Assembly: GCA_018652925.1 (NCBI GenBank) | Contig: JABIBH010000351.1 | Span: forward strand, 1 to 5,025 | Source: a bacterium | Lineage (GTDB): Bacteria; Krumholzibacteriota; Krumholzibacteriia; LZORAL124-64-63 | Reading direction: 5' to 3' | DNA: 5,025 bases | In this document: positions 1 to 5,025 of the stretch, piece after piece | How the letters are laid out: the number at the start of each line of letters is the position of its first letter | Position numbering within the stretch: position 1 is the first letter of the stretch | Notes under the pieces: generated by a model | What the model saw: the letters and a program-made list of their open reading frames with translations, nothing else | The model's database searches: none | What the model was told of the DNA's origin: nothing | Program-made: the position numbers and the translations under genes

Positions 1-825
1 AAAAGCGGCATCATTGCACGCAAGCTTGCAGCCACTCTTACTTCTACGGGAACTCCAAGTCATTTTATACATCCCGTTGAAGCGATCCATGGAGATCTGG
101 GTATTGTTCGCAGCGGTGACGTGATGGTTGCAATAAGCAGAAGTGGTAACAATCCTGAAGTTACTGGTCTGGTTGCTCTTGGCCGACATTTTAATATGAC
201 CCTTATCGCAATTACAGGCAATTCGGATTCTCAATTAGCTTCTGCCAGTGATATCGTTTTAAACTGCGCCGTAACCAGAGAAGCTTGCCCTTTAAATCTT
301 ACTCCAACAACAAGCACTACTGCTGCTCTGGTAACTGGCGATGCAATAGCAGTTGCTCTTTTGAAGCTCAGGCAATTTAAACCTGAAGATTTTGCAGCAT
401 TCCATCCTGGTGGAGTATTGGGCAAATCCCTATTAATGCAAGTTAGCGATTTGATGCATAAAGGTGATGATCTACCTGTCATTAATGTCGATGCAAAATT
501 AAGAGACGCCCTTGAAGTTATTATCGACAAAAAATTAGGTGCAGTATGTGTCACAGACTCTTCCGGAAAGCTGGTCGGTGTTTGTGTTGATGGCGATGTG
601 AAAAGACTTGTTCTGGCAAATAACAACGCACTTGATTTACCTCTTGATGAACTGATGTCTACCAGCCCAAGCACTATTAAACCAGATGAATTGGTTGCAA
701 CTGCATTAAGGGTTATGGAATCTCGTGAGGCTGGGCCGATAACTTCATTGGTTGTTGTTAATGACGCCAATGAGCCTGTTGGCATATTACATATTCATGA
801 TATTCTGCGCTCCGGGATTTATTAG
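1..825 (+). CDS. kdsD: Arabinose-5-phosphate isomerase KdsD/KpsF, 5'-truncated by the window edge
   Basis: This enzyme interconverts D-ribulose 5-phosphate and D-arabinose 5-phosphate, the first step of Kdo synthesis for LPS, in the cytoplasm. The frame is open from base 1, giving 274 visible residues; about 58 N-terminal residues are missing if the length matches the roughly 328-residue E. coli enzyme. Visible residues 1-140 are most of the SIS sugar-isomerase domain, with KSG at the very start, TSTGTP, HGDLG and HPGG. The residues known as catalytic in E. coli KdsD (Lys59, Glu111, Glu152, His193, from memory) fall at visible Lys1, Glu53, Glu94 and His135 with no indel between them, so the enzyme looks active. 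Two CBS domains follow (about 147-203 and 212-274), ending in the typical HIHDILRSGIY. A GTG at 121 is an internal codon, not the start, because conserved SIS sequence continues upstream of it. The stop lies 2 nt before the next gene. The paralogue GutQ/KpsF has the same architecture, but the LPS-gene context favours KdsD. Confidence 0.96.
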   Translation, partial: KSGIIARKLAATLTSTGTPSHFIHPVEAIHGDLGIVRSGDVMVAISRSGNNPEVTGLVALGRHFNMTLIAITGNSDSQLASASDIVLNCAVTREACPLNLTPTTSTTAALVTGDAIAVALLKLRQFKPEDFAAFHPGGVLGKSLLMQVSDLMHKGDDLPVINVDAKLRDALEVIIDKKLGAVCVTDSSGKLVGVCVDGDVKRLVLANNNALDLPLDELMSTSPSTIKPDELVATALRVMESREAGPITSLVVVNDANEPVGILHIHDILRSGIY

Positions 826-827
826 AA

Positions 828-1700
828 GTGTCTGAACAGCTGCCATTATACAGACGAATCCGTCGCTCGGTTTATTATTTCCTGACTTTGTTAATATTGA
901 AAATATTTCAGGTTATTCCTGATAAAACTGGCAAAGCTATTTGTCGATATCTGGTAAGGCTTGCAATCAAGATAAAGCCTGAATATCTGGAACTTGCCAG
1001 GCAGAATATGAAGTTGGCAATTCCTGATGAAGATCAAGAACCCTTGATTGCTGATATGATTTCCAGACTAGGCGACAATATCCACGATTCACTGCAATTA
1101 CCGAACAATCTTAATAATCTTTTGCAGTCAGTATCTTGTAATCAGGATGTTGTCGATAGATTGCAGGAAGGCGGGGTGCTAATCCTGACAGGGCATTTTG
1201 GTTGTTGGGAATTACTCGGTGCATGGCTTGCTGAAACTTGTGACGGATTGACTGTAGTAACTGGAACAATTCATAATAAACCTGTCGATGATCTGGTTAA
1301 CCGGCAGCGCAGGGATAGAGGTATTACTCCTGTTAGAAGGGATGGCGATCTGCGCCCAATAATTGGAGCATTAAAATCAGGTAGTGCTGTTGCCGTGCTT
1401 ATGGATCAGAATAATCCTGTTGAGAATATGATGATTCCATTTTTTGGAGTGCCAGCTCCAACATCAGTTGGATTTGCCAAGCTTGCAATGAAGTATAAAG
1501 TACCAATATTACCACTTTCCATTAAAAGAACTGATTTCGGTTTTGATGTAATTGCAGGTGACTTGATTGATATAAACCGTTATTATGAAACCAATGATGC
1601 TGTGGGATTGTTGAAAGAATGCAATCTGGCGCTGGAGAAAATGGTTTCCAGTAATCCTGCAGAATGGGTTTGGTTTCACCGTAGATGGGGAATTAATTGA
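828..1700 (+). CDS. LpxL/HtrB-family lysophospholipid acyltransferase (probable lipid A secondary acyltransferase)
   Basis: The 290-residue protein belongs to the LpxL/LpxM (Lip_A_acyltrans) family, which transfers an acyl chain from acyl-ACP to lipid A precursors at the inner face of the cytoplasmic membrane. A hydrophobic segment at about residues 15-30 can anchor it. The catalytic HX4E motif is HFGCWE (His123, Glu128), followed by a basic RQRRDRG patch near 159-165, the family MDQN motif at 192-195, and a C-terminal EWVWFHRRW at 279-287. Length is close to the usual 290-310. The GTG start at 828 has only a weak purine stretch upstream (GGGA, 814-817) and sits 2 nt after the kdsD stop, so translational coupling is likely; no better in-frame start exists nearby. 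It overlaps lptC by TTGA. It occupies the position kdsC holds in E. coli. The exact lipid substrate (lipid A, ornithine lipid or another) cannot be read from the sequence, so no symbol is given. Confidence 0.92.
   Translation: MSEQLPLYRRIRRSVYYFLTLLILKIFQVIPDKTGKAICRYLVRLAIKIKPEYLELARQNMKLAIPDEDQEPLIADMISRLGDNIHDSLQLPNNLNNLLQSVSCNQDVVDRLQEGGVLILTGHFGCWELLGAWLAETCDGLTVVTGTIHNKPVDDLVNRQRRDRGITPVRRDGDLRPIIGALKSGSAVAVLMDQNNPVENMMIPFFGVPAPTSVGFAKLAMKYKVPILPLSIKRTDFGFDVIAGDLIDINRYYETNDAVGLLKECNLALEKMVSSNPAEWVWFHRRWGIN
1687..1691 (+). promoter_or_regulatory. Shine-Dalgarno supporting the TTG start of lptC
   Basis: GGGGA lies 5 nt before TTG 1697, inside the last codons of the acyltransferase. It supports the TTG as the true lptC start. 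The start overlaps the upstream stop as TTGA, so reinitiation or coupling is likely. Confidence 0.6.
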
Positions 1701-2248
1701 ACAAGTTGTTTTACCTGCTGTTATTTTTATTAACTCTGAATTTTGGCTGCGCTGAGTTTGAAGATCAAGAAGTTAAAGCTGTGCCAGTTGGCTCACCACC
1801 TGATCAGGAGTTGTTTGATTATGTGACAACCGAGACTGAAGATGGTGCAAAAAAATGGGTCTTAACAAGCGACAAACTGCAAAAATTTGCTGATAGTGAT
1901 GATGTTCAACTCTTTGAATTGAAAATGGAATTTTTTGATAACGATGAGCTGACTTCTACAATCACTTCCCGCAGGGGCAAGGCCAACCTGGCCAGCGGGA
2001 AATTATTTGCCTGGAATGAAGTTGTTGTAATTTCTGAAGATGGTCGTAAGCTGGAAACAGAAGAACTTCATTACGATGATGAATCTGGTTTAATTGTGAA
2101 TGATGTATTTGACAGGTTTACCAGAGGCTTTGATGTAATGACCGGGTACGGAATGGAAGCTACACCTGAACTGGATTATTTTGAGTTGAAAGATCAAGTA
2201 AAAGCTTTTGTTATTTCTGAAGACGATCAGAAGGAGTCTGTTGAATGA
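1697..2248 (+). CDS. lptC: LPS export protein LptC, with a lipoprotein-like N-terminus
   Basis: LptC is the periplasmic, membrane-attached subunit that takes LPS from the LptB2FG transporter and hands it to the LptA bridge. The 183-residue product has a short positively charged start (MNK), a hydrophobic stretch at 4-17 and Cys18 in NFGC-AE. This resembles a lipoprotein signal, though Asn at -3 is a poor match to the usual Leu. From about residue 38 the beta-rich LptC domain follows: a repeated pattern of short strands with WVLTSDK, SRRGKANLASGKLFAWNEVVV, and LETEELHYDDESGLIVND, typical of the LptC/OstA beta-jellyroll fold. The family is usually about 180-200 residues, so it is full length and carries no extra OstA domain. 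The protein is acidic, mainly Asp and Glu. It starts with TTG overlapping the preceding stop and ends in an ATGA overlap with lptB. Identification rests on fold pattern plus context; sequence conservation in this family is low. Confidence 0.85.
   Translation: MNKLFYLLLFLLTLNFGCAEFEDQEVKAVPVGSPPDQELFDYVTTETEDGAKKWVLTSDKLQKFADSDDVQLFELKMEFFDNDELTSTITSRRGKANLASGKLFAWNEVVVISEDGRKLETEELHYDDESGLIVNDVFDRFTRGFDVMTGYGMEATPELDYFELKDQVKAFVISEDDQKESVE
2231..2236 (+). promoter_or_regulatory. Shine-Dalgarno of lptB
   Basis: AAGGAG lies 8 nt before ATG 2245, within the end of lptC. It fixes the ATG of the ATGA overlap as the lptB start. Confidence 0.8.
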
Positions 2249-2982
2249 GCCAGGAAAATGCTCAGATACTAGCTTGCTCGGGAATTCGCAAAGTTTATCG
2301 CGGCCGAGCTGTTGTTGATGGAGTTAATCTGAAACTAAGGCAGGGTGAAGTAACTGGATTGCTTGGCCCCAATGGAGCTGGTAAAACTACTTCATTCTAT
2401 ATAATTGTCGGATTCATCACTGCAGATGCTGGTAGTGTAACTTTGAATGACGAAGACATTTCTTCGTTGCCAATGTACAAAAGAGCTCGACTTGGTATTG
2501 GATATTTGCCTCAAGAGTCATCGATATTCAGGAAATTGAGTGTTGAAGACAACATTATGGCAATTCTGGAAACTTTGAAGTTGGATAAAGGCCAACGCCA
2601 GGAACGACTGGAAAGCCTTCTTTCAGAAATGCGTATTGATCACGTTCGTAAGAACATGGGCTTTGAACTTTCAGGTGGAGAACGACGGCGGGTCGAAATT
2701 GCGCGAGCACTGGTAACAGAACCAAATTTCATGCTCCTGGATGAGCCGTTTGCGGGTATTGATCCAATCGCAGTTGCAGACCTTCAAAAAAGTGTTGTGA
2801 ATCTGAAAAGTCGTGGCCTGGGTATACTGATTACGGACCATAATGTGAGAGAAACACTCAGTATTACAGATCGTGCGTATATTATGTATGATGGTAAGAT
2901 TGAGCTTTCAGGTACAGCAGATGAGATTGTTACCAACAAGAAGGCAAAAGAGATTTATTTGGGAGAGTCATTCAAACTTTAG
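2245..2982 (+). CDS. lptB: LPS export ABC transporter ATP-binding protein LptB
   Basis: LptB is the cytoplasmic ATPase of the LptB2FG transporter, which extracts LPS from the inner membrane and drives it along the Lpt bridge. The 245-residue protein (E. coli form about 241) shows every ABC element: Walker A GPNGAGKT at 41-48, Q-loop Gln90, signature LSGGE at 142-146, Walker B FMLLDEP at 162-168 with catalytic Glu167, D-loop around 171-174, and switch His199 in ITDHNVRET. LptB-specific stretches separate it from branched-chain amino acid transporters: GYLPQESSIFRKLSVEDNIM (86-105), SGGERRRVEIARAL, and the C-terminal YLGESFKL. The partner permeases LptF and LptG are not in the window, as is usual. 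It starts within the lptC stop (ATGA) and lies 30 nt before rpoN. Unlike in E. coli, no lptA stands between lptC and lptB. Confidence 0.98.
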   Translation: MSQENAQILACSGIRKVYRGRAVVDGVNLKLRQGEVTGLLGPNGAGKTTSFYIIVGFITADAGSVTLNDEDISSLPMYKRARLGIGYLPQESSIFRKLSVEDNIMAILETLKLDKGQRQERLESLLSEMRIDHVRKNMGFELSGGERRRVEIARALVTEPNFMLLDEPFAGIDPIAVADLQKSVVNLKSRGLGILITDHNVRETLSITDRAYIMYDGKIELSGTADEIVTNKKAKEIYLGESFKL

Positions 2983-3003
2983 CAGGATGCTAAGTCGATA
3001 TAC

Positions 3004-3008
3004 AGGAG
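3004..3008 (+). promoter_or_regulatory. Shine-Dalgarno of rpoN
   Basis: AGGAG lies 4 nt before ATG 3013, slightly short but usable. In-frame ATGs at 3025 and 3031 are too far from it (16 and 22 nt), so 3013 is preferred as the start. Confidence 0.7.
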
Positions 3009-3012
3009 TACA

Positions 3013-4395
3013 ATGGACATTAGAATGAAAATGCATCAGGGCATGTACCAGCAACAACGGCTGGTCATGACTCAAAGATTGCAGCAGGCATTGAAGCTGT
3101 TGCAAATTCCTACGCTCGAACTTGAGCAGGTGTTGCGACAAGAATTGCAGATAAATCCATTGTTGGAAGAGTATGATCCAGAGCAGGAAGACGTTCTGGA
3201 TGAAGAGACTGAGGATGAGGAAGAAATCGATTGGGATGAATATTTCAGTGACGGGTTCAAGGATGGAACAAATGATCGAGAACCTGAAGATGAAGACAAA
3301 CTTGAACGACCAACAGCTGCGGTTCCAACTGGCCAGGATGATTTAAATGATCAGCTGATAATGGCAGTCGATAATGAGTTGGATCGTAAAATCGGTAATT
3401 ATCTGATTGGAAGCCTTGGTGACGACGGTTTCCTGACTTGTCCATTAAAAGAAGTAGCTGCTTATTGTGAGACAGAAATAAAAAGGGTAGAAGCTGTTCT
3501 TGAAATTTTACAGGGGTTTGACCCTCCAGGAATAGCTGCACGCGACTTACAGGAATGCCTCTTATTACAGTTGAATGCAAAAGGGCTTTCAGATTCTATA
3601 GAAGCTGAGGTTATAAAAAATCATTTTGAAGATATCAAAATGCGTCGTTTTGCAGAAATTTCCAGGGCACTGAAAATTACTCCACTTGAAGTTCAGGAAA
3701 TTGCATCCAGAATTGGTGAGCTTGATCCCAAGCCTGGTATGAGTTCGATTTCCGATGGTGCTGAATATATAACTCCAGATCTTCTGGTAGAAAAAGTCGG
3801 GGACGAGTATGTGTGTACTCTGATCGATAACAACATACCAAGGCTCCGGGTCAGCAAAGCATATGATAAATTGGCCAAGGGAAGTCCTGGATTTGATCGT
3901 GACGATGTTAAATTCATTGACGAAAAACGGAGTTACGCTGAATGGATAATCAAGACAATTGAACAGCGTCGCAGAACTATGATTAATGTAATGGAATCTA
4001 TTGTAGAAAAACAATCCGACTTTTTTGAACAAGGTCCATTGGGCTTGAAGCCTTTGACACTACAGCAGATTGCGGATAAAATTGACATGCATGAGTCAAC
4101 GGTTTCCAGAGTTACGAAACAAAAATATGTTCAGACACCAAGGGGCGTTTTCCCTTTGAAATATTTTTTCTCTGCTGGACTCGATTCCAATGTCGGTGAA
4201 GATGTTTCCTCGAAAGCCGTGCGCCACATGATAGAAGAAGTGATTGCCTCAGAAAATCCTGAGAAGCCACTTTCTGACAAGAAGATCGTAGAAATTCTGG
4301 CTACGCGTGGAACAAAAATTGCACGTCGTACAGTAGCAAAATACCGTGAGCAGTTGGGTATTCTAAATGCCCGAATGCGCAAACAATATTCTTAA
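3013..4395 (+). CDS. rpoN: RNA polymerase sigma-54 factor RpoN
   Basis: Sigma-54 directs RNA polymerase to -24/-12 promoters and needs AAA+ enhancer-binding proteins to open DNA. The 460-residue protein has all regions in order. Region I (about 11-53) is rich in Gln and Leu (QQQRLVMTQRLQQALKLLQ, then LRQELQINPLLEE) and contacts activators. Region II (about 55-100) is a strongly acidic, variable linker. The core-binding domain spans about 105-300, with GSLGDDGFLT, GFDPPGIAARDLQECLLLQL and LDPKPG. The DNA-binding part includes a helix-turn-helix at about 349-372 (LQQIADKIDMHESTVSRVTKQKYV). The RpoN box ARRTVAKYRE at 437-446 reads the -24 element. Length is within the usual 430-500 and no key motif is missing. 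It sits 30 nt after lptB and 29 nt before hpf, the classical placement of rpoN. Confidence 0.98.
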   Translation: MDIRMKMHQGMYQQQRLVMTQRLQQALKLLQIPTLELEQVLRQELQINPLLEEYDPEQEDVLDEETEDEEEIDWDEYFSDGFKDGTNDREPEDEDKLERPTAAVPTGQDDLNDQLIMAVDNELDRKIGNYLIGSLGDDGFLTCPLKEVAAYCETEIKRVEAVLEILQGFDPPGIAARDLQECLLLQLNAKGLSDSIEAEVIKNHFEDIKMRRFAEISRALKITPLEVQEIASRIGELDPKPGMSSISDGAEYITPDLLVEKVGDEYVCTLIDNNIPRLRVSKAYDKLAKGSPGFDRDDVKFIDEKRSYAEWIIKTIEQRRRTMINVMESIVEKQSDFFEQGPLGLKPLTLQQIADKIDMHESTVSRVTKQKYVQTPRGVFPLKYFFSAGLDSNVGEDVSSKAVRHMIEEVIASENPEKPLSDKKIVEILATRGTKIARRTVAKYREQLGILNARMRKQYS

Positions 4396-4413
4396 ATCGG
4401 GTAGACCCCCCAC

Positions 4414-4419
4414 AGGAGG
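4414..4419 (+). promoter_or_regulatory. Strong Shine-Dalgarno of hpf
   Basis: AGGAGG lies 5 nt before ATG 4425, the strongest ribosome binding site in the window. It fits a protein made in large amounts when cells stop growing. Confidence 0.85.
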
Positions 4420-4424
4420 CAGTT

Positions 4425-4946
4425 ATGCAGTATGAGATTCATAGCCGACATTTTCATCTTGGTGACGAAATGAAGGAAGACATAGTCAAGAAACTGGATA
4501 ATCTGAAAAGGTATAGCCCTGATGAACCAATCAGTTCTCGGTTAACATTGACTTTTGAAGGTGGTCGCTTCGAGGGTGAGCTGTCAATGAATCTGAAGCA
4601 GCATCAATGCCATGCCCGTGTTACTCATTCAGAGCCAGAAGGCGCTGCTACTTTAGCTATTGAAGGCGTTGAGCGTCAACTCCGTCGTTATAAAGATAAA
4701 ATGAAAGACCACAGGGGCAATGCTGATGGTGGCCTTGGCCAGGCTATGGGGGCAGATTTTTCCAGTGAGGACACATCTGAAGAAGATGATAATTTCATGC
4801 TCACGAGTATGACTGAAGAGATTGCTACTGATCGATATAACTCTTCTACTGACCCTTTCTTTATTTACCGCGATACCACATCAGGTGATGTGACAGTATT
4901 GTATCGCAAGGATGATGGAGAAGGTGCTGTTCTAAAACCAGAATAA
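4425..4946 (+). CDS. hpf: Ribosome hibernation promoting factor, long form (HPF/RaiA family)
   Basis: HPF binds the decoding region of the 30S subunit and stores idle ribosomes; the long form also joins two 70S ribosomes into 100S dimers through its C-terminal domain. The product has 173 residues, against about 95 for the short E. coli HPF. Residues 1-97 form the S30AE domain (HSRHFHLGDEMKEDIVKKL, then the basic ERQLRRYKDKMKDHR at 83-97, a family hallmark). A flexible Gly/Asp/Glu/Ser-rich linker runs from about 98 to 125. The C-terminal dimerization domain covers about 126-173 (DPFFIYRDTTSGDVTVLYRKDDGEGAVLKPE region, matching the usual FF-x-FR-x-x-x-TG-x-x-x-VVYRRKDG pattern). The first part of that domain diverges: the usual KPM-[ST]-x-EEA helix is represented by SMTEEIATDRYNSST. 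The gene follows rpoN by 29 nt, the standard neighbourhood. Confidence 0.95.
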   Translation: MQYEIHSRHFHLGDEMKEDIVKKLDNLKRYSPDEPISSRLTLTFEGGRFEGELSMNLKQHQCHARVTHSEPEGAATLAIEGVERQLRRYKDKMKDHRGNADGGLGQAMGADFSSEDTSEEDDNFMLTSMTEEIATDRYNSSTDPFFIYRDTTSGDVTVLYRKDDGEGAVLKPE

Positions 4947-4955
4947 GAGGGAGAG
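4947..4955 (+). promoter_or_regulatory. Shine-Dalgarno for the last, partial gene
   Basis: GAGGGAGAG begins directly after the hpf stop; its GGAG core (4950-4953) stands 7 nt before TTG 4961. It supports a coding start there, since no ATG occurs in that frame before the window ends. Confidence 0.65.
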
Positions 4956-4960
4956 TTCAA

Positions 4961-5025
4961 TTGTTGAAAAACTCCCAGGTCACTATACAGGATATTTATT
5001 CTGACCTGCATGAAACATTGAGCAT
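4961..5025 (+). CDS. hprK: Probable HPr kinase/phosphorylase HprK, N-terminus only (cut by the window edge)
   Basis: Only 21 full codons are visible, starting at TTG 4961 (or the adjacent TTG 4964): MLKNSQVTIQDIYSDLHETL and onward, with no stop. The pattern of a short polar leader, then VTI-x-D-[IL]-Y and an amphipathic helix, resembles the opening of HprK proteins (for example, ITVKDFYE-like starts). It does not resemble PtsN, which follows hpf in E. coli. HprK phosphorylates and dephosphorylates HPr at a serine to link carbon supply to regulation, and it often follows rpoN-hpf outside the gammaproteobacteria. The catalytic P-loop lies beyond the edge, so the call rests on a short match plus context. 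That a gene starts here is likely (good Shine-Dalgarno, 14 nt after hpf); its identity is less certain. Confidence 0.5.
   Translation, partial: MLKNSQVTIQDIYSDLHETLS

Noticed and set aside
121..129. GTG at 121 as the start of kdsD
   Set aside because: The same frame is open back to base 1 and encodes conserved SIS sequence (KSG, TSTGTP, HGDLG), so the start lies before the window.
231..785. Long reverse-strand open frame within kdsD
   Set aside because: It lies entirely inside a well-supported gene, has no recognisable motif and reads as a low-complexity Ser/Thr-rich shadow.
2983..3012. lptB-rpoN gap as a separate rpoN promoter
   Set aside because: Only 30 nt are available and I see no convincing -35/-10 or -24/-12 pair; the gap is explained by the rpoN Shine-Dalgarno.
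3178..3300. GA-rich stretch in rpoN as a DNA repeat
   Set aside because: It is explained by codons for the acidic region II of sigma-54, which is normally variable and rich in Asp and Glu.
3072..4382. Several reverse-strand open frames within rpoN (3072-3299, 3257-3580, 3589-4032, 3693-3917, 4131-4382)
   Set aside because: All are opposite a full-length RpoN with intact motifs. Their products are compositionally odd (for example the Ser/Cys-rich complement of the acidic and Gln-rich parts), with no family resemblance.
4399..4411. GGG-TAGA-CCC with a C-run after rpoN as a possible terminator
   Set aside because: The stem is only 3 bp, there is no T-tract, and it lies just before the strong hpf ribosome binding site, so transcription most likely reads through.

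Overview
The window is a tightly packed, single-strand (+) stretch of a Gram-negative, AT-leaning bacterial chromosome. It carries the envelope/sigma-54 cluster known from many diderm bacteria. In order: the 3' part of kdsD (arabinose-5-phosphate isomerase, start lies before base 1); a LpxL/HtrB-type acyltransferase; lptC; lptB; rpoN (sigma-54); a long-form hpf/raiA; and the first 21 codons of a gene that looks like hprK (HPr kinase/phosphorylase), cut by the right edge.

The genes almost certainly form one transcription unit. Gaps are 2 nt (kdsD/acyltransferase), a TTGA overlap (acyltransferase/lptC), an ATGA overlap (lptC/lptB), 30 nt (lptB/rpoN), 29 nt (rpoN/hpf) and 14 nt (hpf/hprK). I see no convincing promoter or terminator and no RNA gene, mobile element or CRISPR. 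There is no gene-free stretch over 30 bases. Start codons include ATG, GTG and TTG, the non-ATG ones at tightly coupled junctions or behind a good Shine-Dalgarno.

Functionally the left half serves the outer membrane. KdsD starts Kdo synthesis, the acyltransferase probably adds an acyl chain to lipid A (or a related lipid), and LptC and LptB are parts of the LPS export machine. The right half is regulatory: sigma-54, a ribosome hibernation factor, and the presumed HPr kinase.

Compared with the Escherichia coli order (kdsD-kdsC-lptC-lptA-lptB-rpoN-hpf-ptsN), three things differ. kdsC is replaced by an acyltransferase, lptA is absent between lptC and lptB, and the gene after hpf looks like hprK rather than ptsN. 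LptC also begins with a lipoprotein-like signal, and HPF is the two-domain long form. Together these argue against a gammaproteobacterium and for another diderm lineage, perhaps of the FCB type (for example Marinimicrobia-, Calditrichota- or Gemmatimonadota-like). That placement is an inference from gene order and protein form only. Nothing here looks like a wholly new system; the interest lies in the rearranged LPS genes.
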